From: Prevotellaceae bacterium
Lineage (GTDB): Bacteria > Bacteroidota > Bacteroidia > Bacteroidales > Muribaculaceae
Direction: 5' to 3'
DNA length: 64,000 nucleotides
Assembly (NCBI GenBank): GCA_021772015.1
Contig: JAETNS010000012.1
Coordinates: forward strand, 42,779 to 106,778
Part shown: positions 16,794 through 26,769 of the stretch, piece after piece
Layout of the letters: every line of letters starts with the position of its first letter
Position numbering within the stretch: the first letter of the stretch is position 1
Notes under the pieces: model-generated
Seen by the model: the letters and a program-made list of their open reading frames with translations, nothing else
Databases searched by the model: none
What the model was told of the DNA's origin: nothing
Translations under genes and position numbers: made by a program

Positions 16794-17408
16794 TCAATTA
16801 TATTGTGGATTTACGGGGTGATAGAGCCAGTTACGATAAGGTTTGCCGAGCAATCTGACAATCCTGTACCAGCACGAGTCGCCGTCTTCCCTGAAAATCT
16901 CACTATTCGCCGGTTTTAGAGCAACGGCCCACACATGTTTCTTTATCTCTTCCTCAAGTTGCATCGGATCCCATCCGCTATACCCCACAAAGAACCTCAT
17001 CTTGCCTTCCGTCTCAAGCCCCATATTCACATAATCCTTCACTTGCCGGAAATCACCGCCGATATACAGATCATCAGCAATTTTTCTGGCCCCGTCAAAT
17101 TCGTTTCCAAGGGAATGGAGGTAAAACAATCTATCGCAAGATAACGGTCCGCCACAGTATATCGGGATGTCGATTTCATCATGGATCCCTTCAATAGCCT
17201 CTCCGAGGGTATACCCGGTGGCTTTATTAAGCACAAGCCCCATAGAAGATTTGCCGCGCTCATATTCCACAAGCGATATAACCCCATGATTAAAGTATTC
17301 CTCCCGCAGAAACGGTTCGGCCACAAGTAGTGAACCGACACCCGGTGTAGCCGTGGGCAGGTTGATCTTAAAAATGGAGGAATCCAGATTAGGCATATCC
17401 ATCTCCAT
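16794..17408 (-). CDS. YqgE/AlgH family protein (UPF0301)
   Basis: The 204-residue protein has the UPF0301 hallmarks: PGVGSLLVAEPFL near the N-terminus, GLVLNKATG, a YCGGPL segment and the GYSGWDPMQLEEEI motif near residue 142. The family has a conserved alpha/beta fold. AlgH was linked to alginate regulation in Pseudomonas, but its biochemical role remains unclear. Length is close to the family norm. On the minus strand a TAACTTCG box at 17485-17492 may be its promoter. It stands alone between trxB and the DUF4301 gene. Confidence 0.88.
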   Translation of the reverse strand: MEMDMPNLDSSIFKINLPTATPGVGSLLVAEPFLREEYFNHGVISLVEYERGKSSMGLVLNKATGYTLGEAIEGIHDEIDIPIYCGGPLSCDRLFYLHSLGNEFDGARKIADDLYIGGDFRQVKDYVNMGLETEGKMRFFVGYSGWDPMQLEEEIKKHVWAVALKPANSEIFREDGDSCWYRIVRLLGKPYRNWLYHPVNPQYN

Positions 17409-17607
17409 GACTTTAGTAATATTACATTTACACGTCTGAAATGGCTTCGGCTTGACATAAATCGGGTCGAAGTCATCCCGATGGCGAAGTTACCATTATT
17501 TTATATTAGAAACAAATATTTCGCATAAAATCAAACAAAAATTGTGGCGTATGCCGCCACAATTCATTATAATTCACTGTATATGATCAATTGAGACTCC
17601 TTATGTC

Positions 17608-18543
17608 TCAAAGCGTAAGGAACCGCTCGGCATCAAGCGCCGCACGACATCCTGAACCGGCTGCATTTATAGCCTGCTGATAGAGTGGATCGCAGACATC
17701 GCCTGCGGCAAACACTCCGTCGACCGAAGTGTGGGTGGTGGGTGAGGCAACCTTGATGTATCCTTGTTGATCGAGATCAAGCTGACCTTGGAACAGGGAT
17801 GTGTTAGGCGTATGTCCTATGGCCAGGAAAAAGCCATCTATATCTATGTCAAAATGGCGTTCGTTTTCCATTCCTCGGTTTTCTACAAGATGTGCTCCTT
17901 CAAGGACCTCCTCTCCGAAAAGCCCCTCTGTGTTGCAATTGAACAAGATCTCTATGTTATCCCGCTCCTTCAGCCGGTTCTGCATTACCTGTGACGCCCG
18001 CAAGAAGCCTTTTCTCACAATGAGATACACCTTTGAGGCAAGCCCCGAAAGATAAAGGGCTTCCTCACAAGCCGTGTCGCCACCGCCTACGACCGCCACA
18101 CGTTTCTTGCGATAGAAAAATCCGTCACATGTAGCGCATGCCGACACTCCCAGGCCAAGATATTTTTGCTCATCAGGGAGGCCAAGGTATCTGGCAGAGG
18201 CCCCTGTCGCGATTATGATCGTTTCTGCTTTCATCTCACGGCCATCAGCAAGGGTAAGACTGAAAGGACGGGAAGAAAGATCGACAGATGTGATTGTCTC
18301 CGCAATGATATCCGCGCCGAATCTCTCTGCCTGTTTCCTCATCTCTCCGACAAGATCCGGGCCTTGGATACCGGCAGGGAAACCGGGAAAATTCTCCACC
18401 TCTGTGGTTGTGGTCAGCTGACCTCCCGGCTGCATTCCTTCAAACAGGGTAGGAGAGAGGTTGGCCCTGGAAGCATATACAGCCGCGGTATACCCCGCAG
18501 GGCCACCGCCTATTATAACACAGCGTGATTTCATCTCATTCAT
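17608..18543 (-). CDS. trxB: Thioredoxin reductase
   Basis: The 311-residue flavoprotein transfers electrons from NADPH through FAD and a redox disulfide to thioredoxin. It has the FAD-binding GGGPAGYTA segment at residues 12-20, the catalytic pair Cys136 and Cys139 in CATC, the NADPH-binding GGGDTACEEA segment and a C-terminal GVFAAGDV segment that completes the FAD site. Its length is typical of bacterial low-molecular-weight TrxB. It is the third gene of a minus-strand run ftsK, lolA-like, trxB with 52 bases between the last two, so it is probably co-transcribed. Start choice between Met1 and Met4 is open. Confidence 0.95.
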   Translation of the reverse strand: MNEMKSRCVIIGGGPAGYTAAVYASRANLSPTLFEGMQPGGQLTTTTEVENFPGFPAGIQGPDLVGEMRKQAERFGADIIAETITSVDLSSRPFSLTLADGREMKAETIIIATGASARYLGLPDEQKYLGLGVSACATCDGFFYRKKRVAVVGGGDTACEEALYLSGLASKVYLIVRKGFLRASQVMQNRLKERDNIEILFNCNTEGLFGEEVLEGAHLVENRGMENERHFDIDIDGFFLAIGHTPNTSLFQGQLDLDQQGYIKVASPTTHTSVDGVFAAGDVCDPLYQQAINAAGSGCRAALDAERFLTL

Positions 18544-18595
18544 AATTGATATATCGTGGGTTGTTACATTTTTTAAGAGTGTGGCCGTGGCAATA

Positions 18596-19231
18596 TCACC
18601 GCAGATCGATCACTTCTACTCCGGGGTATCGCTTGGGATCAAAACGGAATACGCCTGTAGGCTTGGCCTTCCCTCCTTTTACACTTGAGATCACTACACT
18701 CGTCGCTCTTCCTCTGGAATCTTTGACCGTAATTTCTTTTGGCAAGGATGTCGCTGAATCAAGAGTCAGTATCGCTGATGCAAAATCATGTGTGGGCTTT
18801 TTGGGAATCAACTCTATTTTTTCCTGTCCGGAAGGTGCTTTGAGCCGGCGGAATGAAAAATTGTTGTTCAGCCCTGACAACACTGACAAAGGATTGGACT
18901 GCGCGAGTTCGTCAATAGTTGGCATGGTTATGTTGACTTCCCCCGCAGAAGGCGCATAGCTCCACTGCGTCTTGCCGTCATACCAGATCTTCATTTCAGG
19001 TGTCGAAAGATGAAAATTCCTTCCGGCAACACACATTGATCCGGTAGAGGAATTCCCGTCGTTCCATACCGTGAAAACGATATCCAGAGATGGGTGCTTC
19101 TTCAGAACTGCCACCATTTTGTTGACTGATGACTGGGCGGAAGGTTGGGCACCAAACGTCTTGGGAAATGCACATGCCATCAGTATTACAAACAAAAGTG
19201 GCAATCTAATACATGACGTAGATTTCTCCAT
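18596..19231 (-). CDS. LolA-like outer-membrane lipoprotein carrier protein
   Basis: The 211-residue protein has a signal peptide with a hydrophobic core at about residues 11-25 and a likely cleavage after FGA. The mature part has the LolA-type layout of alternating beta strands, with an IWYDGKTQWSY segment and a C-terminal FRFDPKRYPGVEVIDLR segment. LolA shuttles lipoproteins across the periplasm. It starts 21 bases after ftsK ends, a linkage common in Bacteroidetes. Sequence identity to proteobacterial LolA is low, so I call it LolA-like. Confidence 0.8.
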   Translation of the reverse strand: MEKSTSCIRLPLLFVILMACAFPKTFGAQPSAQSSVNKMVAVLKKHPSLDIVFTVWNDGNSSTGSMCVAGRNFHLSTPEMKIWYDGKTQWSYAPSAGEVNITMPTIDELAQSNPLSVLSGLNNNFSFRRLKAPSGQEKIELIPKKPTHDFASAILTLDSATSLPKEITVKDSRGRATSVVISSVKGGKAKPTGVFRFDPKRYPGVEVIDLR

Positions 19232-19252
19232 TTCAGGTTCTTTTATATACCT

Positions 19253-22200
19253 TTAAAAATCATCCTTGACCTTTATTATGCTTCCAAGTTGCATGGCATC
19301 TATGAGGACACTACGGGCTTTCCCTCCGGTTGCGGGCCCGACGATTCCGGCAGCCTCAAGCTGATCCATGATCTTGCCGGCTCGGTTGTATCCTATAGAA
19401 TAACGTCTCTGTAGCGAAGAAGTTGATGCCACACCTGTCTGCACTATTATCTGTGCGGCCTCTTCAAAGAGCGGATCGCGATCAGTAAGGTTGCCGACAC
19501 CGCCTATAGCGCCTTCATTGTCCTCCATCATCGGTTCCGGCAGGAAATAAGCATGCTCATATCCGGCTTGACGGTCAATGAAATCACAGATCCTGTGCAC
19601 CTCTTTCGTGTCTATATACGCACATTGCACACGGTCTATCGATCCATTGTGGGAGAAAAGCATGTCACCACGTCCGATGAGCTGATTGGCTCCCGGACGA
19701 TCAAGTATTGTCTTGGAATCGACCATCTGTGACACCCTGAACGCCACTCGTCCCGGGAAGTTTGCCTTTATCAAACCTGTTATCACATTCGTCGAGGGGC
19801 GTTGGGTCGCTATTATCATGTGCATTCCGACGGCACGGGCCATCTGGGCGATTCGCGCTATGGGAGTCTCCACCTGTTTCCCTGCCACCATGATAAGGTC
19901 GGCGAACTCATCGACAATGATTACTATATATGGAAGATAACGATGACCTTTTTCCGGATTGAGCTTTTTCTGGATGAAAAGCTCGTTATATTTTGTGATC
20001 TTCACGACATGGGCATCCTTCAGCAAATCGTAACGACGTTCCATCTCCACACATAGCGAATTGAGGGTCTTCACCACATTGTCCATGTTCGTGACAATAG
20101 CTTCCTCCTCATCAGGGAGCTTGGCAAGGAAATGACGCTCCAACGCATTGTATAAGCTGAATTCGACTCGTTTGGGGTCAATCAACACAAACTTCAATTC
20201 CGCCGGATGCTTTTTGTATAACAGTGAGGCGATTATGGTGTTGAGACCTACAGATTTACCTTGACCGGTGGCTCCTGCAACAAGGATATGGGGCATAGCG
20301 GCCAGGTCCGCGATATAGACATCATTGGAAATAGTCGCCCCCATAGCCATCGGCAACTCGTAATCAGTCTCCTGGAACGCTTTGGATGAGAGTATGGAGT
20401 GAATGGAGACTGTCTGCGCGTCATGATTCGGCACTTCGATACCTATGGTTCCCTTTCCCGGGATTGGCGCGATTATCCTTATCCCCTTGGCGGAAAGAGT
20501 CATGGCGATATCATCTTCAAGACGCTTTATCTTGGCTATGCGCGTACCCTCGGCCGGAACGATCTCATATAGCGTCACAGTAGGACCAACAGTTGCTTCA
20601 ATCTTGGAAATCTGAATGTCAAACTGTCCGAGAGCGCGGATTATGCGTTCTTTGTTAGCCTCCTGTTCCAATAGATCATAACTCTCCCCTGTCTGTTCCA
20701 CAACATTCAAAAGATCGATCCCCGGTCTTTTGTAATGAGAAAGCTCTGCGGTAGGGTCATATAGAGTGTCCGAGCCGACATGTGAAGGATCTGCCGATTC
20801 AATGGTGTTGGCCACAACATCGAATGACGGCCCCCCCTCGGCTACCGACGCTTGGTCTACATTTTCCCTCACTTCGTGGACCTGTGCAGGTCTCGTCGGC
20901 ACCGGTTGCATCTTATTGTCAACAGCATCATCAGCCCTCACGCTATCTGCAACCACAAGACTTTTTCCGGTCACATCTGAAGATGGATCCTCTTCATCAG
21001 GTTCAGCCTCGTAAACCTCGACAGCCATTGTACTCGCAACGTCGCGGGATTCCTCCACTGTTTTAACCGCTGTCGGCAGCACAATTGAGTCAACATCTTT
21101 TGATCTTCCTTCAGGCTCCGGAGAAACTGCCTCTTGATCCCCGATAGCATATTCATCATTCAGATCATACTCTTCATCGTCGAATCCGACAGACACAGTC
21201 TCCCGACGTTCTTCGCTATCATCTGAAAGAGTACTGCCGGCATTGTCTCGAATACCTGTTTCTCCTTCGCGGAAATCCTCATCCTCACGCATTGCCGCGA
21301 TGACTTTTGCCTGGGCTTCCTCTCTTTCGAGGCGGATCTGTTCGGCCTTCTCCCTGCGAGCTTTCTGCAACGCTTTATACCGATTGTACAAAGATATGAA
21401 GTCATTAAGATACAGATATATGACTGCGGCCACAAGTATGACCGACACCAATACGGCTCCGATCCAATCCACATTCGTCACAAGCAACTGATTCAGCCAT
21501 TGCCCGTGGACTCCGCCAAGGAGGAAATCTGAGTCGACCCACAAGGCAAAGAAACCGGCAACCACCGAAACCGCGACCGCCACAAGCAATGACTTGAACG
21601 TGACAGACCAGAAATTACATTTTTTTATACCCATCAAGCCAAGTCCAAGCAATACGAGATAAATAATGGCCGTCAATGAGCCAAGGCCCAATCCTTGCGC
21701 AAAAATCATCTGAGCCACAACCGCGCCTACCGGACCTCCGGCATTCTCGACCTTGTCAGCCCCGGAAGTCAGCTGCGACATCGACAGATTGCTTACCGCG
21801 CTCTGGTCAGCAGCTCCTGCCCGCATGAAAGACAAGGCGGCAACAAGCAAGTATACAGCCACACATATCATCACCACTCCAAAAAAGGCATGAGTGCGCT
21901 TGTCAAGGAAGAATTTAACAAAACCTGTCTCTGAGAAAGGCATTCTGGAGGCTCTCGCAGCTTCACGTTCGGCGGCCTTTCTGGCCTTTTCTGCAGCGCG
22001 CTCTGCATCACGGATGCGCCGTTGAGCCGCTTTTTCAGCCGCTATATCATCACGACGCATTTTTTCAGCACGTTCCCGCTGACGGGCGCTTTCCTCACGT
22101 CGGTCATATTCCCGGCTTCTGCGCTGTCGATCTCTCTGGGCCATCTCCTCACGAGCGGCAACCGAGTCGTAGCCGGATTTCCTTCCCGATCCGGATTTGC

Positions 22201-22345
22201 TTCGCGGCCGTTCCTCCTCGCCACGTCTTGAGGAGTCTGGGCGCGGTTTCTGGTTGCGGCGGGGCGCAGTTCCGGCCGAGCCGCCATATAGAAGGTCAGG
22301 GTCGTAGTCGATCCCATTGGGAGAGTAGTTATATGTATCCATCAA
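19253..22345 (-). CDS. ftsK: DNA translocase FtsK/SpoIIIE
   Basis: The 1030-residue protein has an unusually long, highly charged Arg/Glu-rich N-terminal tail of about 130 residues before the first membrane span. Roughly four spans lie between about residues 140 and 320. An acidic linker follows, then the motor domain with Walker A GATGQGKS near residue 690-697 and a LIDPKRVEF segment. A C-terminal gamma domain (ASTSSLQRRYSIGYNRAG) would read KOPS-like sites. FtsK pumps chromosome termini through the closing septum and activates dimer resolution. The first two codons are both Met. It heads an operon with the LolA-like and trxB genes. Confidence 0.95.
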   Translation of the reverse strand: MMDTYNYSPNGIDYDPDLLYGGSAGTAPRRNQKPRPDSSRRGEEERPRSKSGSGRKSGYDSVAAREEMAQRDRQRRSREYDRREESARQRERAEKMRRDDIAAEKAAQRRIRDAERAAEKARKAAEREAARASRMPFSETGFVKFFLDKRTHAFFGVVMICVAVYLLVAALSFMRAGAADQSAVSNLSMSQLTSGADKVENAGGPVGAVVAQMIFAQGLGLGSLTAIIYLVLLGLGLMGIKKCNFWSVTFKSLLVAVAVSVVAGFFALWVDSDFLLGGVHGQWLNQLLVTNVDWIGAVLVSVILVAAVIYLYLNDFISLYNRYKALQKARREKAEQIRLEREEAQAKVIAAMREDEDFREGETGIRDNAGSTLSDDSEERRETVSVGFDDEEYDLNDEYAIGDQEAVSPEPEGRSKDVDSIVLPTAVKTVEESRDVASTMAVEVYEAEPDEEDPSSDVTGKSLVVADSVRADDAVDNKMQPVPTRPAQVHEVRENVDQASVAEGGPSFDVVANTIESADPSHVGSDTLYDPTAELSHYKRPGIDLLNVVEQTGESYDLLEQEANKERIIRALGQFDIQISKIEATVGPTVTLYEIVPAEGTRIAKIKRLEDDIAMTLSAKGIRIIAPIPGKGTIGIEVPNHDAQTVSIHSILSSKAFQETDYELPMAMGATISNDVYIADLAAMPHILVAGATGQGKSVGLNTIIASLLYKKHPAELKFVLIDPKRVEFSLYNALERHFLAKLPDEEEAIVTNMDNVVKTLNSLCVEMERRYDLLKDAHVVKITKYNELFIQKKLNPEKGHRYLPYIVIIVDEFADLIMVAGKQVETPIARIAQMARAVGMHMIIATQRPSTNVITGLIKANFPGRVAFRVSQMVDSKTILDRPGANQLIGRGDMLFSHNGSIDRVQCAYIDTKEVHRICDFIDRQAGYEHAYFLPEPMMEDNEGAIGGVGNLTDRDPLFEEAAQIIVQTGVASTSSLQRRYSIGYNRAGKIMDQLEAAGIVGPATGGKARSVLIDAMQLGSIIKVKDDF

Positions 22346-22373
22346 ATCTGATTCTCTAAGGGGTAAATTGATG

Positions 22374-22381
22374 CAAATTTA
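22374..22381 (-). promoter_or_regulatory. -7 box for ftsK operon
   Basis: The minus strand reads TAAATTTG, matching TAnnTTTG, 29 bases before the ftsK start codon. The leader would be short. Confidence 0.5.
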
Positions 22382-22506
22382 CGAATTTTTCACAAGAACA
22401 CCAATCAGAAAACCCCTATTCGGGAAACTTTATGTGAAAAACATGAAAACATTTCGTATGCCTCCAACATCTTGTCTTTTTATTTTCATATTCGCAGGAT
22501 AAAATG

Positions 22507-22514
22507 TAACTTTG
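22507..22514 (+). promoter_or_regulatory. -7 box for the Fur-family gene
   Basis: TAACTTTG matches the consensus exactly and sits 29 bases before the chosen ATG at 22544. It also rules out a start at 22472, which would lie upstream of the promoter. Confidence 0.6.
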
Positions 22515-22543
22515 TGGACGCGAATAGAAATCCCGGCCTATCA

Positions 22544-23023
22544 ATGAAAGACGAGAAATTGCTTCCCGCAGCCAGGGAGACCCTCGAAAGGCATCTTAAA
22601 GCACATGGGCTGAGGCGCACACCCGAACGGTTTGCCCTGCTTGAGAAGGTATTCTCTACCGGTGAGCATTTTTATGTCGATGTGTTGTGTGAGGCTATGG
22701 AGCTGGAAGGCTACCACGTCAGCCGATCAACAGCATATGCGACGATGCAATTGTTTCTTGAAGCCGGGCTGGTAAGACGCCATCAGTTTGGCAACCAGCC
22801 GGCGCAGTATGAACGCACCCTTCCGGGTAATTCCAAAAGCCATCTTCATCTGGTATGCACTATCTGTGGACGTGTCAGGGAGGTGAGAGACTCGGTTCAG
22901 GCCGCAGAGTTGTGCAACCGCAGGTATGCCGGATTCAAAGCGGAAAGTTGCGCCATGTATATCTACGGGATATGCGGTCGATGCCAACGACAAAAGAATA
23001 AAACAAACAGAACCCAATCATAG
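22544..23023 (+). CDS. Fur-family transcriptional repressor
   Basis: The start at 22544 gives 159 residues and lies just after a -7 box. The N-terminal winged helix includes LRRTPERFALLEKVF and the recognition-helix region VSRSTAYATMQLF. The C-terminal dimer domain has a SHLHLVC metal-site segment and two CxxC pairs, Cys105/Cys108 and Cys144/Cys147, which bind structural zinc. It could be Fur, Zur or PerR. The HEHxHF-type iron motif is reduced to SHLHL, so the sensed metal or signal is not clear from sequence. It is followed 61 bases later by purA, and the two may share a transcript. Confidence 0.88.
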   Translation: MKDEKLLPAARETLERHLKAHGLRRTPERFALLEKVFSTGEHFYVDVLCEAMELEGYHVSRSTAYATMQLFLEAGLVRRHQFGNQPAQYERTLPGNSKSHLHLVCTICGRVREVRDSVQAAELCNRRYAGFKAESCAMYIYGICGRCQRQKNKTNRTQS

Positions 23024-23084
23024 ACTCGTCGTGGCACGAAGTTTATCGACTTATAGCCTGATGAGACAAAAGACAGATTACTCA

Positions 23085-24368
23085 ATGAAAGTTGACGTTT
23101 TGCTCGGCCTCCAGTGGGGCGACGAAGGAAAAGGAAAGGTGGTTGACGTGCTGACTCCTCGCTATGATGCCGTAGCGCGGTTTCAGGGAGGCCCCAATGC
23201 GGGCCACACGCTTGAATTCGATGGCAAGAAGTATGTGCTCCGCTCAATTCCATCGGGAATATTTCAAAGTGGTCAGACCAATCTTATAGGAAATGGAGTC
23301 GTTCTTGATCCGATCCTTTTCCGAGAGGAAGCGGAAGCATTGGAGGCTTCCGGCGTGAATCTCAAAAATGTATTGAAGCTATCGCGTAAGGCTCATCTAA
23401 TACTGCCTACCCACCGTCTGCTCGATGCTGCGGGAGAAAAAGCCAAAGGTGATGCAAAAATAGGCACCACAGGCAAAGGCATCGGCCCGACATATACCGA
23501 CAAGATCTCCCGTAACGGGTTGCGACTTGGCGATGTGGAGAATCCGGCTACCGCCAGAGACAAATATGAGTCTCATCGGAATGCACATCTGCGTCGTCTC
23601 TCTGACATGGGATTTCCCGCAGACATGTCTGCTCTCGCGGAAATGGAAAAAGCATGGTTTGAAGCTGTCGAATACCTGCGCTGCTTTGACATCGTGGATT
23701 CGGAATTCGTAGTGAACAACCTGCTGTCACAAGGCAAAAGAGTGTTATGCGAAGGGGCGCAGGGGACAATGTTGGATGTCGATTTCGGTTCATATCCATT
23801 TGTCACATCATCCAACACCGTTTGTGCCGGAGCATGCACCGGACTTGGAATCGCGCCTAACAAAATCGGAGAAGTTTACGGTATATTCAAGGCATACTGC
23901 ACCAGAGTGGGTGCCGGGCCATTCCCCACCGAACTTTTTGACGATACAGGGAAAACCATCCGCGATCTTGGTCATGAGTATGGAGCTGTCACCGGCCGGG
24001 AGCGCCGATGCGGATGGATTGATCTTGTAGCCCTACGTTACGCAATCATGATAAACGGTGTAACCCAGCTTATCATGATGAAAAGTGATGTCCTCGATGG
24101 ATTCGACACTATCCGCGCTTGTGTTGCCTACAAAGTCAACGGGAAAGAGACCCGCGATTTCCCGTTCTCAATCGAGGATGGAAGCGTCGAGCCTGTATAT
24201 GTCGACATTCCCGGTTGGAATACAGATATGACCTCCCTGACATCAGAAGAGCAGTTCCCACAGGCATTCAAGGATTATATCAAATTCCTTGAAAAAGAGC
24301 TTGAGACACCCATAGCAATAGTGTCTGTAGGACCTGATCGCACCCAGACTATTGAACGTAATCTATAA
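23085..24368 (+). CDS. purA: Adenylosuccinate synthetase
   Basis: The 427-residue enzyme joins IMP and aspartate using GTP, the first step from IMP to AMP. The start MKVDVLLGLQWGDEGKGK places the GTP-binding GDEGKGK loop at residues 12-18, as in homologues. An upstream ATG at 23061 would add eight residues without family support. Other signatures are GGPNAGHT, the TTGKGIGPTY segment and the VGPDRTQTI C-terminus. Length matches the usual 425-430. It lies behind the Fur-family gene and ends before a strong terminator hairpin. Confidence 0.96.
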   Translation: MKVDVLLGLQWGDEGKGKVVDVLTPRYDAVARFQGGPNAGHTLEFDGKKYVLRSIPSGIFQSGQTNLIGNGVVLDPILFREEAEALEASGVNLKNVLKLSRKAHLILPTHRLLDAAGEKAKGDAKIGTTGKGIGPTYTDKISRNGLRLGDVENPATARDKYESHRNAHLRRLSDMGFPADMSALAEMEKAWFEAVEYLRCFDIVDSEFVVNNLLSQGKRVLCEGAQGTMLDVDFGSYPFVTSSNTVCAGACTGLGIAPNKIGEVYGIFKAYCTRVGAGPFPTELFDDTGKTIRDLGHEYGAVTGRERRCGWIDLVALRYAIMINGVTQLIMMKSDVLDGFDTIRACVAYKVNGKETRDFPFSIEDGSVEPVYVDIPGWNTDMTSLTSEEQFPQAFKDYIKFLEKELETPIAIVSVGPDRTQTIERNL

Positions 24369-24419
24369 AAACGTCATAACACGCCAAAGTAATAAAGGCA
24401 TATAATAAGCAATGACCCT

Positions 24420-24459
24420 GACAAGCCGGAGCGTCTCACCTGGAGACCTCCGGCTTGTC
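24420..24459 (+). terminator. purA terminator hairpin
   Basis: A 12-bp perfect inverted repeat (24420-24431 with 24448-24459) is extended inside by a 5-bp stem (24433-24437 with 24443-24447). It lies about 50 bases after the purA stop. Confidence 0.65.
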
Positions 24460-24507
24460 TTATGCCGCAAACAAAATCAACTGTAAACAAAATTCGACAA
24501 AAAACGC

Positions 24508-24539
24508 GTCAGGCGCCTTCCTCACGGAAAACGCCTGAC
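24508..24539 (-). terminator. purT terminator hairpin
   Basis: An 8-bp GC-rich inverted repeat is followed on the minus strand by a run of T residues, as in an intrinsic terminator. It lies 145 bases after the purT stop. Confidence 0.6.
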
Positions 24540-24683
24540 TAATTAAAATCTCCTTTGTTGTAGATAAAGGGTGGAGCGAAACGCTCCGATATAACATAGG
24601 TGCAATCAGTACCTTATAAACGGGATTCCGGTATTGTTTATTGTGCCCCGTTGATATTTTTTTTGCAAAAAAGAATAGATTTC

Positions 24684-25868
24684 TTATTTCACATTGATTT
24701 TAAGAGAATTATGCGCCCTCAAAGCTTTCTGGCGCGCCTCCTCGATTGTATCGGCGGTAGCGAGAATCACACCCATACGACGGTGGCCTTTTATCTCAGG
24801 CTTGCCGAAAATACGGATTTGTACTCCCGGTTCTTCGAGAACCTTTTCGAGATTGTCAAACTCGATCTCTTTTGTATTGCCTTCAACGACAACCGCGCGA
24901 GAGCAAGAGGGGCCATAAAATCTTATGGATGGAACTGGCAAGCCGAGCAACGCGCGGGCATGAAGACCAAATTCACTTAAATCCTGGGATATCATTGTGA
25001 CCATGCCGGTGTCATGCGGGCGAGGGGAAACCTCGCTGAAAATCACATGATCATCCTTAATGAATAACTCAACACCAAAGATCCCATAGCCTCCAAGCGC
25101 ATCGGTTATCTTTTTAGCGACTTGGCGAGCCTCCTCGATAGCCCCGGGGCTCATCGGCTGAGGTTGCCATGACTCACGATAGTCTCCATTCACTTGAATG
25201 TGACCGATTGGCTCGCAGAAAGTCGTCCCGGAGACTGAACGGACAGTCAAAAGCGTGATCTCGTAGTCGAATTTCACAAACCCTTCCACAATCACACGTC
25301 CGGCTCCTGCGCGGCCTCCTTCCTGTGCTTCTTTCCATGCCGAGTCTATTTCCTGAGGAGTTTTGACTGTCGATTGACCATGTCCTGACGAACTCATGAC
25401 CGGTTTGACAACGCATGGTAATCCTATTTCTTCGATTGCCTTGAGGAACTCATCGCGTGTGTTGGCGAAACGATAAGGAGAGGTCGGGATTCCAAGCTCT
25501 TCCGCCGCCAGACGACGGATCCCTTCGCGGTTCATCGTCAGCCATGCGGCCTTAGCGGTGGGAGTCACATTGTAACCTTGTTTCTCAATCTCAAGCAAGA
25601 CAGGCGTAGCGATCGCCTCGACTTCGGGAATGATATGATCAGGATTCTCCTCCTTGATCACCTTCATCAGCTCATCCGGATCGAGCATGTTGAACACACG
25701 GCTGCGATGAGCGATTTGCATGGCCGGAGCATCCGCATACTTGTCACAGGCAACGACCTCCACACCATAACGTTGGAGTTCGATTGCGACTTCCTTTCCA
25801 AGCTCGCCGCTTCCGAGAAGCAACGCTTTCTTGCCCGAGGGGGTCATTACTGATCCTATCTTTGTCAT
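24684..25868 (-). CDS. purT: Formate-dependent phosphoribosylglycinamide formyltransferase
   Basis: The 394-residue ATP-grasp enzyme formylates GAR with formate and ATP, step three of purine synthesis. The N-terminal Rossmann-like part has [15 protein letters not shown], followed by [11 protein letters not shown]. The ATP-grasp core includes [13 protein letters not shown] and the metal-binding [13 protein letters not shown] segment. Length matches PurT. It faces purA, so two purine genes converge. A minus-strand TACCTTTG box at 25931-25938 is a likely promoter. Confidence 0.95.
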   Translation of the reverse strand: MTKIGSVMTPSGKKALLLGSGELGKEVAIELQRYGVEVVACDKYADAPAMQIAHRSRVFNMLDPDELMKVIKEENPDHIIPEVEAIATPVLLEIEKQGYNVTPTAKAAWLTMNREGIRRLAAEELGIPTSPYRFANTRDEFLKAIEEIGLPCVVKPVMSSSGHGQSTVKTPQEIDSAWKEAQEGGRAGAGRVIVEGFVKFDYEITLLTVRSVSGTTFCEPIGHIQVNGDYRESWQPQPMSPGAIEEARQVAKKITDALGGYGIFGVELFIKDDHVIFSEVSPRPHDTGMVTMISQDLSEFGLHARALLGLPVPSIRFYGPSCSRAVVVEGNTKEIEFDNLEKVLEEPGVQIRIFGKPEIKGHRRMGVILATADTIEEARQKALRAHNSLKINVK

Positions 25869-25930
25869 ATGTTCTTATTGGAGAAGAGGAATAGGTGGTG
25901 AATTGGTGATTGTATATGTTATTCAGACCA

Positions 25931-25938
25931 CAAAGGTA
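25931..25938 (-). promoter_or_regulatory. -7 box for purT
   Basis: The minus strand reads TACCTTTG, matching TAnnTTTG, 62 bases before the purT start. Confidence 0.45.
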
Positions 25939-25996
25939 GCAATAAAATGTGAAACAAGGAAAACCAACTCGGCTGTTATCATATCGCCGCGCCCTC

Positions 25997-26737
25997 TCAC
26001 TTGATTTTAGTGTGGTCGATAGTGTTCAAGCCGGCCTTCCGTGCTTGTGAATGTTGGTATTCCCTTGGGATGTCATACATCCTGCCATCTTTTATCAAAT
26101 GTGATCCTGTCTGATGGAAACAAAAAGGGACTCCGGCCGCCAAACATTGCCTATGTATATCAATTACCCACTCAAAGTCGAGCGGGCGTCCATACTTCCC
26201 CGATTCTCCACCCACGGAAACTTCTGATACGACTCTATCGTCAAGAAAAGGGCGGAGACTTACCGGGCCAATCATAGGGGCAACCACTATGATACGGTGT
26301 TTTACAGGTAGCGAGAGGAAGACAGGCAACCGTAAGTCAGCCATCTCCTGATTTTCCACAGAGCAACCGACAGCGACATTGTCATAGCCTTCCCCCCAGT
26401 CTCCGGGCAGCAATTCCGGCAATCGTCCTATCCGTTTTGTGAAGAAAAAGAATCGGCAATCACGCCTTTCACGTATAATCTTCCAGATTTCATCGCGCCA
26501 TTGGTCAGCCTCCTCTATCAGAAAATCGGATGTGAAGCATAAGGCAAATTCCGTCCCGGCCGGGTATTTCCAATTCTTTTTACGGTCACGACGTAATGGC
26601 AAGCCGAATGAAGCGGTTTTCCTTACCTCACTTGCCGGGACAGTTGTCCCGAATGCGGCATCCTCACGATATACGTAACAATGCCGGCATCCCGGACTTA
26701 TCTTGTGACAACCATGCCACGGATTCCACATTGGCAT
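25997..26737 (-). CDS. DUF5131 (phage Gp37/Gp68-like) radical-SAM-related protein
   Basis: The 246-residue protein begins MPMWNPWHGCHKISPGCRHC, which is the family signature. Cys10, Cys17 and Cys20 could bind an iron-sulfur cluster with spacing unlike the standard CxxxCxxC. Further family-like segments are FFFTKRIGRLPELLP and VSVGGESGKYGRPL. The family occurs in phages and chromosomes and is thought to be radical-SAM-like; its substrate is not known. It lies 32 bases after the SPFH gene and may be the last gene of that operon. Confidence 0.82.
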   Translation of the reverse strand: MPMWNPWHGCHKISPGCRHCYVYREDAAFGTTVPASEVRKTASFGLPLRRDRKKNWKYPAGTEFALCFTSDFLIEEADQWRDEIWKIIRERRDCRFFFFTKRIGRLPELLPGDWGEGYDNVAVGCSVENQEMADLRLPVFLSLPVKHRIIVVAPMIGPVSLRPFLDDRVVSEVSVGGESGKYGRPLDFEWVIDIHRQCLAAGVPFCFHQTGSHLIKDGRMYDIPREYQHSQARKAGLNTIDHTKIK

Positions 26738-26769
26738 AAGCAGTGATTTCTATAGTCGATGACCGGCAA

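Larger units (their letters stand above)
24369..24683. other. Convergent intergenic region between purA and purT
   Basis: No coding frame of note is visible. The region holds two terminator hairpins, listed separately, and a short perfect hairpin (24573-24578 with 24582-24587, loop AAA) of unknown role. The hairpins fit transcription ending from both sides. Confidence 0.6.
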